Of a stretch of 64,000 nt of DNA, positions 44,444 to 52,222 are shown in pieces. How positions within the stretch are numbered: the first letter of the stretch is position 1; each line of letters begins with the position of its first letter. The stretch spans positions 45,580 to 109,579 of the forward strand of contig JAJPHZ010000001.1 in the NCBI GenBank assembly GCA_021325025.1, given 5' to 3'. The DNA is from Pseudomonadota bacterium (lineage in GTDB: Bacteria; Desulfobacterota; Binatia; Binatales; Binataceae). The notes under the pieces are model-generated. The model did not search any database. It was not told the origin of the DNA and was given only the letters and a program-made list of their open reading frames with translations. A program made the position numbers and the translations under genes.

Positions 44444-45514
44444 ATGCCCATCAACCTTACCCTGAAGTCCCCCGCCGAACCTGCTGTCTCGCCGTGGGAC
44501 GCGCACGGCGCGGAGTTCCGCTGGTACACGGTTTACGGCCTGCGCCTGCGTAGCCGGCTCGAGCTGTCCTTCGCGCCGGCCGCCCCCGCTCGATACTTCG
44601 ACGTCGAGCTACTGACCGCGCCGCCGGGCTTCTTCGCCGCGGCGCGCCAGGACGCCGACGTCAATCCGACGCCCTCAGGATGGTACAAGTACGCTCAAAT
44701 GCAAAACGGGCGGTCGTATCTGCGATGGGAGGGCCTGTTTGAGTTTCTGGTCGAAGCCGACGGGCGCCGCATCTGGTGCGGATGGCTGGGCGCCGCGTCG
44801 CTTGAGTCATTGCAAGTCTATCTGTTGGGTCATGCGCTTTCTTTTGCGCTGATCAAGCAGGGGTACGAACCGCTGCACGCCACGTCGGTGGTGATCGACG
44901 GCGGCGCGATCGCTTTCCTGGGCAGCAGCGGATTTGGCAAGTCCTCGCTGGCCGCCGCGTTCGTCGCGGCTGGCCATCGCCTGCTCACCGACGACCTGCT
45001 TTTGCTCCGCCGCACCGCCGCCGGTTTCGAAGCACAGCCCGGGCCGCCGCGGCTGAAGCTCTTTCCCCGCATCGCGCACCGGATCCTCTCCACTACCGCG
45101 GGCGCAGTGCCGATGAACGCCATGAGCAGAAAGCTGGTGTTACCTCTTGACGCCAGCCGCTACAACAGCCGCCCTGCCCCACTTCGCGCCATCTATGTGC
45201 TCACCGCGCCGCGCCAGGTGCACAAAAAACAGCGCATCAGGCTCGGGCGCCTGTCCACGCGTGAGTGCTTCATTGCCATGGTGCGCAACACCTTCAACCA
45301 TCTGGTGGGTGGTGCGGAGCGGCTGCGGCGGCAGTATTCCCAATGCCTCCAGGTGGCCTCTAGCATACCGGCGCGGAGCATTTCGCATCCGCGCGTTCTG
45401 GCGATGCTGCCCGCGGTGCGCGAGGCGATTGTGGCCGATTACATGCAATTGCCGTCGGCGGAAAATAAGGAGCCTTGCGCCGCCACTAATGGAAAGCAGA
45501 TCGACCATCAGTAG
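44444..45514 (+). CDS. HPr-kinase-like peptide kinase of the RiPP cluster
   Basis: A 356-residue protein with a P-loop GSSGFGKSS (about 160-168) in the HprK C-terminal-domain pattern, followed by AAGHRLLTDDLLLLRR (acidic residues for Mg and the phosphate acceptor site). The N-terminal region (WYTVYGLRLRSRLEL, then GWYKYAQMQNGRSYLRWEGL) is the usual extension in HprK-related kinases. In lasso clusters such as paeninodin, the kinase phosphorylates the C-terminal Ser of the precursor. The precursor at 48124 has Ser residues near its end, so that role is plausible. No PTS genes are present. Confidence 0.85.
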   Translation: MPINLTLKSPAEPAVSPWDAHGAEFRWYTVYGLRLRSRLELSFAPAAPARYFDVELLTAPPGFFAAARQDADVNPTPSGWYKYAQMQNGRSYLRWEGLFEFLVEADGRRIWCGWLGAASLESLQVYLLGHALSFALIKQGYEPLHATSVVIDGGAIAFLGSSGFGKSSLAAAFVAAGHRLLTDDLLLLRRTAAGFEAQPGPPRLKLFPRIAHRILSTTAGAVPMNAMSRKLVLPLDASRYNSRPAPLRAIYVLTAPRQVHKKQRIRLGRLSTRECFIAMVRNTFNHLVGGAERLRRQYSQCLQVASSIPARSISHPRVLAMLPAVREAIVADYMQLPSAENKEPCAATNGKQIDHQ

Positions 45515-45568
45515 GATTGTTTTTGCGGTGCCTGCCATGGTAAATCACGTTTGCGCGGATTTGCTCAA

Positions 45569-45985
45569 ATGGGTAGGCTGCACCGCTTCCTACGATTGCC
45601 GGCCGAGGACCGCAGGCTTCTGTGGCGGGCCTTCCTCAGCCTGATGTGGTGGCGTATGGGGCTGTGGGTGTTCCCGGTTAGGACTCTCCGACGTGGATGG
45701 CGCATCGGCGCGCGCAGCTTCCACAGGCCGTTGCGCGCCGAACGGATTGGATGGGCGGTCCAGCGCGCGGCCGGCTTCGTTCCGCGGGCCACCTGCCTCC
45801 CCCAGGCCCTGGCGGCACAGTCGCTGCTGGCGCGCAGCGGCCATCGCTCGCGACTGCACATTGGCGTGGCCAAAGATGGCGGCGGTAGATTGCGCGCCCA
45901 TGCCTGGGTTCAGTATCGCGATCGGATTGTAACCGGCGGCGGTCAATTGGACCGTTACACGCCGTTATTCGCCTGGGAGGAGTGA
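45569..45985 (+). CDS. Lasso-peptide B2 transglutaminase-like leader peptidase
   Basis: A 138-residue cysteine protease of the lasso B2 family, which cuts the leader from the precursor. Catalytic residues are visible as Cys76 in ATCLPQALA and His111 in AHAWVQY, with Asp/Gly following in the usual C-H-D spacing. The N-terminus FLRLPAEDRRLLWRAFLSLM is the conserved lead-in. The ATG at 45569 is used, although TTG at 45551 is in frame. It comes 54 bases after the kinase gene and 10 bases before the PqqD-like gene, its B1 partner. Confidence 0.9.
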   Translation: MGRLHRFLRLPAEDRRLLWRAFLSLMWWRMGLWVFPVRTLRRGWRIGARSFHRPLRAERIGWAVQRAAGFVPRATCLPQALAAQSLLARSGHRSRLHIGVAKDGGGRLRAHAWVQYRDRIVTGGGQLDRYTPLFAWEE

Positions 45986-45995
45986 TTGCGTACGG

Positions 45996-46286
45996 ATGGA
46001 GGTTTCATTTTCCAGCCGTGTCAGAATGGCGCCCGACGTAATGATCCGCGAAGTGGGCGGCGAGTCCGTAATCCTGGACCTTAAGACCGAACGCTACCTG
46101 GGTCTGAACGCGGTCGGCACCCGCATGTGGCAGGTCCTGATGCAGTCCGCCTCGATACAGGCGGCCTACGAGAGGCTGCTGACTGAATACGAAGTCGCGC
46201 CGGCACAACTTGAAAGCGATCTGCGCGAGTTGCTGGCAGGGCTGGTTGAAAATGCGTTGATCACGATCGAGTCGGAAACGCCGTGA
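45996..46286 (+). CDS. PqqD-family B1 leader-recognition protein
   Basis: A 96-residue winged-helix protein. The core MIREVGGESVILDLKTERYL, then LNAVGTRMWQVL is the standard PqqD/RRE signature, followed by a helical C-terminus. In lasso-type pathways it binds the precursor leader and delivers it to the B2 protease and cyclase. It lies between B2 and the cyclase, with its stop overlapping the cyclase GTG, so all are coupled. Confidence 0.92.
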   Translation: MEVSFSSRVRMAPDVMIREVGGESVILDLKTERYLGLNAVGTRMWQVLMQSASIQAAYERLLTEYEVAPAQLESDLRELLAGLVENALITIESETP

Positions 46287-48127
46287 GCGGTATCGTCGGC
46301 ATAGTCCGGCCTGGCGGTGGGCCCGTTGATCGCGCCCTGCTTCGCAGGCTGACCGAGGCCCTGGCCTTTCGCGGCCCCGACGCGCAGGCGATGTGGATCG
46401 GCCGCAACGCCGGTTTCGGCCACACCATGCTGCGCACCACGTGGGAGGCCGAGCATGAACATCAGCCCTGCACCCTCGATGGCGAGGTGTGGATCGCCGC
46501 CGACGCCCGCATCGACGACCGCCTCAATTTGATGGACGAACTCGTTGCCAAGGGCCGGCCGGTAACTGCCGCTGCACCCGACGCCGAGTTGATACTGCAC
46601 GCTTACCATGTGTGGGGCGAAGGCTGCGCCGAACATCTGCTGGGCGATTTCGCATTTGCAATCTGGGACGCCCGCAATGAGCATCTGTTCTGCGCGCGCG
46701 ACCATCTGGGTATCAAACCATTTTACTATTTTCATTCCGGTTCCACATTCGTATTTAGCAATACCCTGAACTGCCTGAGGCTTTATCCCGGCGTTAGCAG
46801 CCGGCTCAATGAGCAGGCGATCGCGGATTTCCTGCTTTTCGATCTCAATCAAAACCCCGCCACCACCACCTTCGCGGATATCCACCGGCTGCCGCCTGCG
46901 CATACCGCTACTTTATCCTGCGCCGGACTGCATATGCGCAGATACTGGTCAACGCCTGTCGACGAGCCAGTCTACTACAAGGACAGCGCCGACTATGTTG
47001 ACCGATTCAAGGAATTGCTGACAGTAGCGGTGCGTGATCGAATGCGCACTTCGTGGGTGGGAATCTTCATGTCCGGCGGTATCGACTCGCCCACCCTCGC
47101 GGCCACCGCCTGCCGATTGTCGCAGCGTGCACCGGCGGATGCCGTCACCGTTTTCACCAATGTATTCGAAAGCCTCATTCCCGACGATGAGCGCTATTAC
47201 TCGGGCCTGGTCGCATCCCATCTGGGTATCCCCATCCACTACCGCGTATTGGACCGCGAGATGCTCGACAGCCCGTGGCATGACTTCTGGGCATGGAGTC
47301 CGGAGCCGATGTGCTGCGGTCTGCCGCTGCCTGCAGAACGCGCTCATTTCGCTGCTCTATCCAATCATGGCCGGGTGTTTTTTCACGGCGAGGGTCCCGA
47401 CAACGCGCTGCTTTACGAATGGCGCGCGTATCTTGCGTTTCTGGCTCGCCGCGGGCGATGGCGCCGGATGGCCGCCGACATCGCGCGCCATGTGGCCGCG
47501 CATCGGCGCGTGCCGCTGATTGCGTCGGCGCCGCGCATGGTCAGGGACTATGTAGCCGCCAAACGGAACAAGCCGCAGTTCCCGCACTGGCTCAACCCGG
47601 GATTTGCGTCGCGCACCGGTTCGCAATGCGCCCGGGATACCAGGCAATCGACGGCCGTCGCCCATCCGGTGCGCCCCCGCGCCCATGCGTCATTCGACAG
47701 CCCGTTGTGGCAGCGCTTGTTCCACACCTTCGATCCGGAGTTCACCCACTCTCCGGTTGAAGTGCGTCATCCTTACCTTGATCTGAGATTGTTAAGGTAC
47801 ATGCTGGCGGTTCCAGTGCTACCCTGGTGCCGCAAAAAGCATTTGCTGCGCTCGGCGATGCGCGGCACGCTGCCCTCGGAGGTCCTGCGCCGGCGCAAGA
47901 CGCCGCTGCGCGCGGATGCCTTGTTCGAAGCGGCGCGCCGCAAACCGATTACGCTCCCTATACCCGCCACACAAGTCGGCGAATACGTGGATTGCACGCG
48001 AGTTGATACTGCCGCGGGCGAGGGAGCGGAGCACTTCTGGACCAACCTGCGTCCCGTTGCTCTCAACAGTTGGCTGCACAACCTTAATGGCGAAGCTCTA
48101 CAAATCTATAAGGAGACCGGCACATGA
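46283..48127 (+). CDS. Asparagine-synthetase-like lasso cyclase
   Basis: A 614-residue protein with the asparagine-synthetase fold. The N-terminal glutaminase-like domain starts MSGIVGIVRPGG, with Ser where glutamine-dependent enzymes have the catalytic Cys2, so it cannot release ammonia. RGPDAQAMW and the fold are still present. The synthetase domain has the PP-loop SGGIDSPTLAA (264-274). Lasso cyclases use ATP this way to activate an Asp or Glu side chain and close the macrolactam ring. The GTG start at 46283 overlaps the PqqD-like stop; its TGA overlaps the ATG of the precursor gene at 48124. A canonical AsnB role is unlikely. Confidence 0.9.
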   Translation: MSGIVGIVRPGGGPVDRALLRRLTEALAFRGPDAQAMWIGRNAGFGHTMLRTTWEAEHEHQPCTLDGEVWIAADARIDDRLNLMDELVAKGRPVTAAAPDAELILHAYHVWGEGCAEHLLGDFAFAIWDARNEHLFCARDHLGIKPFYYFHSGSTFVFSNTLNCLRLYPGVSSRLNEQAIADFLLFDLNQNPATTTFADIHRLPPAHTATLSCAGLHMRRYWSTPVDEPVYYKDSADYVDRFKELLTVAVRDRMRTSWVGIFMSGGIDSPTLAATACRLSQRAPADAVTVFTNVFESLIPDDERYYSGLVASHLGIPIHYRVLDREMLDSPWHDFWAWSPEPMCCGLPLPAERAHFAALSNHGRVFFHGEGPDNALLYEWRAYLAFLARRGRWRRMAADIARHVAAHRRVPLIASAPRMVRDYVAAKRNKPQFPHWLNPGFASRTGSQCARDTRQSTAVAHPVRPRAHASFDSPLWQRLFHTFDPEFTHSPVEVRHPYLDLRLLRYMLAVPVLPWCRKKHLLRSAMRGTLPSEVLRRRKTPLRADALFEAARRKPITLPIPATQVGEYVDCTRVDTAAGEGAEHFWTNLRPVALNSWLHNLNGEALQIYKETGT

Positions 48128-48288
48128 CGAAGGATTCTGATGGAATTGATCGCGGCAAACTGTCAAAAAAACCCTATACCAAACCCGCTCTGGAAATATA
48201 TGGCGACCTGAGTGAAATCACCGGGGCACACCTGACGAGAGGCAAAGAAGATCATAGCGGGACCAGTACCAACAAGTCCACGCCGTGA
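48124..48288 (+). CDS. Lasso-type RiPP precursor peptide
   Basis: A 54-residue product read directly from the sequence. Its leader contains KKPYTKPALEIYGDLSEIT (residues 15-33), which matches the lasso leader pattern Y-x-x-P-x-L with a GD-x-x-x-x-T end. With Thr33 at position -2, the core starts at Ala35 and reads AHLTRGKEDHSG, then TSTNKSTP. Glu8 and Asp9 of that core are correctly placed to close an 8- or 9-residue ring with the N-terminus; starting at Gly34 would give Glu9. C-terminal Ser residues could be kinase targets. The ATG overlaps the cyclase stop (ATGA), so it is translationally coupled. Downstream lie 135 bases before the methyltransferase. Confidence 0.85.
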   Translation: MTKDSDGIDRGKLSKKPYTKPALEIYGDLSEITGAHLTRGKEDHSGTSTNKSTP

Positions 48289-48423
48289 TCCCGCACAACA
48301 GGTTCCTGGCGCTTTGCCGTCCGGTAATTTCACCGCAAAACCCATGAATTATGCCGAAAACAGAGTAATGAGAATCATCGTTCGACTGACCCGGTGAGCT
48401 CGGCCGGTATCTGACGCAGACAC

Positions 48424-49566
48424 ATGTACGACCTTGTGGCCTACGGCGGTATGATTGCCGACGGGCGAACCAGTTCCTACGCACGCGCCCTGGAGGCCAG
48501 AATTGCGCCGGGAAGTGTGATTCTCGATATCGGCGCCGGTTTCGGAATCTTGTCGTTAATTGCCTGCCGCGCAGGTGCGGCGAAGGTTTATGCGGTCGAG
48601 CCCAATGACGTCATCGAGCTCGGGCGAGAGGCGGCGCGCGATAACGGATTTTCCGACCGCATTGACTTCATCCAGGCGATGACTACCGCGATCGAGTTGC
48701 CCGAAAAGGTTGACGGGATCGTCGCCGACCTGCACGGCGCCACGCCGCTTTTTCAAAAGTGCATCATCTCGATTCTCGATGCACGGGATCGGTTTCTAAA
48801 GCCGCACGGCTGGATCATCCCATCGCGGGAAATCCTGTGGGCGGCCCCGGTGTTCTCGCCCCGGCTCTACGACGACTTTGCGGGCAGCTGGAATAGCCAA
48901 GGTCAATTCGATTTCACCTGCGTGCGCGCAAAGACCGTCCACACCGTACGTGCCACCCGGTTTAAAGCCGACGCCCTGATCGCACCGCCGCAGGCGTGGG
49001 CGGTTCTGGAATACAAAACACTTAGCGCCCCTGGCGTCGACGGTGCGCTTTCGTGGACCATCGAGCATGACATCACGGCCCACGGCCTCGGCACATGGTT
49101 TGATTGCGAAACCGCGCCGGGGATCGGTTTTTCCAATTCTCCCGCCGCCGGCGACCGGCACATTTACCGCCAGATCTTCCTGCCGTGGCCCGACGCGATC
49201 GAGCTGCGTTGCGGCGATCGCGTTGAGGTCCGGCTGCGCGCCGATTTTGTCGAAACCGACTACGTTTGGTCATGGGAGACCCGCATCGCCGGCCACGGCG
49301 CCAGTCGGCCCAGGGCGGAGTTTCGCCAATCGACCTTCTTCGGCGCTCCTCTCTCGCGCGAGCGGTTGCGCAAACGCGCGACCGGCTTCATTCCCCACCC
49401 CAACGAAGATTCCCGCATCGATTACACGGTCCTCCAGCTGATGCAGCGGCATCTGACCTTGAAAGACATCGCCCGGGTGCTGGCTGCGGAATTTCCCGCC
49501 CGCTTCCCGAATTGGACCGCCGCGCTGGGCCGGGCGGCCGACCTCGCCGAGAAATACAGCAAGTAG
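48424..49566 (+). CDS. PRMT-like class I methyltransferase with C-terminal helical domain
   Basis: A 380-residue SAM-dependent methyltransferase. It begins YDLVAYGGMIADGRTSSYAR with motif I VILDIGAGFGILSLIA (32-47) and KVYAVEPNDVIELGREAARD, the pattern of bacterial PRMT-like proteins that recur near lasso and other RiPP genes. The acidic double-E loop of true arginine methyltransferases is not recognisable (VADLHGATPLF), so the target residue is uncertain. The C-terminal ~50 residues (TVLQLMQRHLTLKDIARVLA) resemble a PqqD-like or winged-helix end that could recognise the precursor leader. It starts after a stop codon 12 bases upstream, 135 bases past the precursor. Confidence 0.85.
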   Translation: MYDLVAYGGMIADGRTSSYARALEARIAPGSVILDIGAGFGILSLIACRAGAAKVYAVEPNDVIELGREAARDNGFSDRIDFIQAMTTAIELPEKVDGIVADLHGATPLFQKCIISILDARDRFLKPHGWIIPSREILWAAPVFSPRLYDDFAGSWNSQGQFDFTCVRAKTVHTVRATRFKADALIAPPQAWAVLEYKTLSAPGVDGALSWTIEHDITAHGLGTWFDCETAPGIGFSNSPAAGDRHIYRQIFLPWPDAIELRCGDRVEVRLRADFVETDYVWSWETRIAGHGASRPRAEFRQSTFFGAPLSRERLRKRATGFIPHPNEDSRIDYTVLQLMQRHLTLKDIARVLAAEFPARFPNWTAALGRAADLAEKYSK

Positions 49567-49724
49567 GACGCGCTGCGCGTGCTGCCCGTACCTCAGTCTG
49601 GCGGCCAGCCCAGGCGCGACTTGCGACGACGATCCGCGCCGCGCCCTTTCCTCTTTCTGCCCGCCGCCAATAGTTTCGATTCGGAGCGCTGCTCTCGATC
49701 TTGCAGGTTTTGCCATTTTTTAAA

Positions 49725-49758
49725 GGTTGAAAGCGGACCGTAGCAGCAGCTTTCAGCC
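49725..49758 (+). terminator. Hairpin, possible end of the RiPP operon
   Basis: A 10-base stem with one G-U pair and a 14-base loop lies about 160 bases past the methyltransferase stop. The bases after it are CT-rich, but there is no clear T-run, so the terminator call is weak. Confidence 0.3.
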
Positions 49759-49828
49759 TCTTCCTGACTACATCAATTTAGGCCGGAATCGTGCGGTTTG
49801 CAGCTATTGCATCGAGGCGTACAAACTG

Positions 49829-49848
49829 TTTAAATTCCTGCTTTAAAT
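49829..49848. promoter_or_regulatory. Paired TTTAAAT sites before the XRE regulator gene
   Basis: Two copies of TTTAAAT start 13 bases apart at 49829 and 49842, just upstream of the AAGGAGGAG ribosome-binding site of the XRE gene. Each is close to a TTTAAA palindrome. They may be an autoregulatory operator or overlap the promoter. Confidence 0.3.
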
Positions 49849-49874
49849 AGTCGGTTAAGGAGGAGCAAAGCCAA

Positions 49875-50297
49875 GTGACGGCCGGCCAAAACTTCGCGAC
49901 GCTGATCCGTAAACGGCGCCGCCAGATGGATCTCACTCAGGGCGAGGTCGCGCGCAGAATCGGCGCGTCTATCGGGTACATCACGCTGTTGGAAAGCGGA
50001 CGGCGCCATCCCTCGGAAAAGGTGATCTCCAAGCTGGCAAACGTGCTGGGACTGGATCAGCGCGAACTGTTTTTTTGCGCCAATCCGAGCACCGAGCGGC
50101 TGATGTCCGAGCAGCAAAGAGCCGAGGGACGCTCGGTGTGGGATGAATTCAGGGCGGATGAGCGCCTGCACAAACTTCACGACATAACCGAGCAGGAAAT
50201 GCGCACTCTGTCCCAGGTCGCCCTGATGGGTGAGGTGCGCTCTCCGCGCGATTTTGTATTTATCCTCAACACCATCCGGCACGCCCTGGGCAAGTAG
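49875..50297 (+). CDS. XRE-family HTH transcriptional regulator
   Basis: A 140-residue DNA-binding protein. The N-terminal helix-turn-helix reads IRKRRRQMDLTQGEVARRIG, then ASIGYITLLESGRRHPSEKV, the classic Cro/C1 pattern. The C-terminal 65 residues are helical and charged, with ERLHKLHDITEQEMRTLSQV, probably for dimerisation or a partner. The GTG start at 49875 has the strong site AAGGAGGAG about 11 bases upstream. Position between the RiPP cluster and the P450 operon makes it a candidate regulator of either. Confidence 0.92.
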   Translation: MTAGQNFATLIRKRRRQMDLTQGEVARRIGASIGYITLLESGRRHPSEKVISKLANVLGLDQRELFFCANPSTERLMSEQQRAEGRSVWDEFRADERLHKLHDITEQEMRTLSQVALMGEVRSPRDFVFILNTIRHALGK

Positions 50298-50339
50298 TTC
50301 GCCCGGGGTTGGTCCGGAAGGGAGTTGCGCGCGGCGGAC

Positions 50340-51563
50340 TTAACCCAGCACCAACGGCAGCGTGCTGAGGCCGCGGCCAAAGGCGTTGCCGTTGTATCTG
50401 GGCGTCCAGCCCGCGGCGATACGAAGCCGCGGAAAGCGTTCGAGCACTCTTTGCAGCGCGACGCGCGCCTCCACGCGCGCCGCCCAGGCGCCGATGCAGA
50501 AGTGAATGCCCTCGCCGAAGCCGAGGTGATCTTCGTTGTCGCGCCGGATGTCGAAGCGCTCGGGCTCGGGAAATTTGCGCGGGTCGCGATCAGCGGCGCC
50601 GTTGACCACGCATACCGGGGTGCGCGGGGGAATCCGCAAGCCTCCAACCTCGACTTCGCCCGTTGTCACCCGGAACAACGTATGGATAGGACCGTCGTAG
50701 CGCAGGGTTTCTTCGAGCAGGGGCGCCACCAGCGTATGGTCACGCCTGATCTCCTCGTACAATTCCGGGCGCCGCAGCATCTGGTAGAGCGCGCCGCTGA
50801 TTAGGTCGGCGGTGGTACCGATTCCGCCCGTCACCAGCACCATCACCATCCCGAACAGTTCGAGGTCGTTGATTTTCTCGTCCTTTTCGTGGGCCGCAAT
50901 CGCCAGGCTGATCAGATCCTGCCCGCCGCTCTCGCCCTTGCGCATCTGAACCAGCTTGTGGATGAATTCGGCGCGCGACTGCATGAATTGGGGATCGTAA
51001 AAGCTGAAGGCCGCCGGCGCGTCAGTACGGGGCTTGCCAACCCCCAGCGCGCGCAGCGTCTCGCACTCCGATTTCGGAATGGCCAGCAGATGGGCGAAGG
51101 CGCGGATGGGCACTTCCTGAGCCAGGTAACATACCGCGTCGACTTCCGGCTTGCCCTGCCAGAACTCGTCGAGAATCTCGTCGACCAGGGCCAGGAAGGT
51201 GGGTGCCATCTGTTCCATCCGTCGCAGCGCCAGCGAGGGCGCTGCGACGCGGCGCAGCCGGGCGTGGTCGGGCTCGTCGGAAAATGTCATCACTGGGATT
51301 TCGTGAAAGGCGTCGTAAGCCTCGGTGCCCGGCAGATGCGGGTTGACGCTGGAGTAGCGCTGATGGTCGCGCAGCACCGCTACCACGTCGTCGTAGCGCG
51401 ACACAATCGCCCATGGGATCTGGCGCTGCACGATGATCGGTCCGGTCGCCAACAGCGCCCGGTAATAGGGAAACGGATCCGAGTATACCGCTGGCTCGGA
51501 GAAGTCGAACCTGTAAGCGAGGTCCAGATCGATACGGTCTGTCTGAATCGATTCGATGCTCAT
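50340..51563 (-). CDS. Cytochrome P450
   Basis: A 407-residue bacterial (soluble, class I type) P450. Visible marks are the E-x-x-R of the K-helix in LLEETLRYDGPIHTLFRVTT, the PERFDIRRDNEDHLGFGEG meander and the haem-binding FGEGIHFCIGAW with Cys356. The I-helix reads VLVTGGIGTTADLISGALY, with Gly-Thr-Thr where A-G-x-D/E-T is usual. It should hydroxylate a small hydrophobic substrate with an unlinked ferredoxin. It is the last gene of a four-gene minus-strand operon, 39 bases after the NTF2-like gene; no ferredoxin or reductase is next to it. Confidence 0.97.
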   Translation of the reverse strand: MSIESIQTDRIDLDLAYRFDFSEPAVYSDPFPYYRALLATGPIIVQRQIPWAIVSRYDDVVAVLRDHQRYSSVNPHLPGTEAYDAFHEIPVMTFSDEPDHARLRRVAAPSLALRRMEQMAPTFLALVDEILDEFWQGKPEVDAVCYLAQEVPIRAFAHLLAIPKSECETLRALGVGKPRTDAPAAFSFYDPQFMQSRAEFIHKLVQMRKGESGGQDLISLAIAAHEKDEKINDLELFGMVMVLVTGGIGTTADLISGALYQMLRRPELYEEIRRDHTLVAPLLEETLRYDGPIHTLFRVTTGEVEVGGLRIPPRTPVCVVNGAADRDPRKFPEPERFDIRRDNEDHLGFGEGIHFCIGAWAARVEARVALQRVLERFPRLRIAAGWTPRYNGNAFGRGLSTLPLVLG

Positions 51564-51602
51564 TGTTATATCCCGCCCCGACGGGATCGTTTCCGCGGTC
51601 GG

Positions 51603-52160
51603 CTAGGCTGCCTCTTCGTAGGTGCCGATTTCCTCTGGACGCAGTTTGCGCCCCGCGATATCGGCTGGCGCGCTGCCCGCACCCGGATAGATGCATTCAC
51701 CCATGATCATCCCGTCGCGATCGAAGGGCCAGATCACCACATTTCGCCCCTGGGCGAGATAGTACGCGTTGGGGTCGTCGACCTTGACTCCCATCGCGCT
51801 CAGCGCCGCCCCCTTGACGGCGCTTTTGCTGACCCCCTCGGTCACCACGTAGTAGTCATCGACCACCAGTCGCTCGACGAAATACTCCAGATTGACCGAG
51901 ATCGCCGCCAGCATCTGATCGTAGAACTGACGAATTTCATCGTGGCCCCTGAACACGCGCGGCGGCCCGATGGGATTGTCGTACGAAATGTAGGTAGCCT
52001 TGGGTGAGACGGTGGTGAGGATGCGGTCGATGTCGCCGGCGGCCTCGCCCTTCATGTGCTCGATGATCTGCTCGAGCTGGCGGCGATGCAGCGGATTGGT
52101 CTCGGTCTCAAGCCGCTCCGCCAAGGTCTGCCAGGTCTTGTATGGATCGATGACCAGCAT
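51603..52160 (-). CDS. NTF2/SnoaL-like small-molecule-modifying domain protein
   Basis: A 185-residue soluble protein of the NTF2-like cone fold (SnoaL-like pattern), with ILTTVSPKATYISYDNPIGP, HDEIRQFYDQMLAAISVNLE, and VVIWPFDRDGMIMGECIYPG. These proteins bind or isomerise small organic molecules, often in catabolic or secondary-metabolite operons. The ATG at 52160 follows a GGGAGGAG site; the longer frame to 52202 is not used. It lies between the luciferase-like monooxygenase and the P450 in the same operon. The substrate is unknown. Confidence 0.8.
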   Translation of the reverse strand: MLVIDPYKTWQTLAERLETETNPLHRRQLEQIIEHMKGEAAGDIDRILTTVSPKATYISYDNPIGPPRVFRGHDEIRQFYDQMLAAISVNLEYFVERLVVDDYYVVTEGVSKSAVKGAALSAMGVKVDDPNAYYLAQGRNVVIWPFDRDGMIMGECIYPGAGSAPADIAGRKLRPEEIGTYEEAA

Positions 52161-52222
52161 GGAATGGCTCCTCCCTGCAGGCAATTTTGCCGAGCATAGC
52201 ACAGATGCAGCGCGTTGTCCGC

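Larger units (their letters stand above)
49567..49874. other. Intergenic region between methyltransferase and XRE regulator
   Basis: About 308 bases with no gene-like frame. It holds a hairpin at 49725-49758 (GGTTGAAAGC pairing with GCTTTCAGCC over a 14-base loop, one G-U pair) that may terminate the RiPP operon, then the promoter area of the XRE gene with its TTTAAAT repeats. Confidence 0.45.

Noticed and set aside
44444..45514. HPr kinase of a carbon-catabolite PTS system
   Set aside because: No HPr or PTS gene is near, and the gene lies in a lasso-type cluster with PqqD, B2 and a precursor.
46283..48127. Ordinary glutamine-dependent asparagine synthetase
   Set aside because: The catalytic Cys2 is Ser, and the gene overlaps both a PqqD-like gene and a precursor-like peptide gene.
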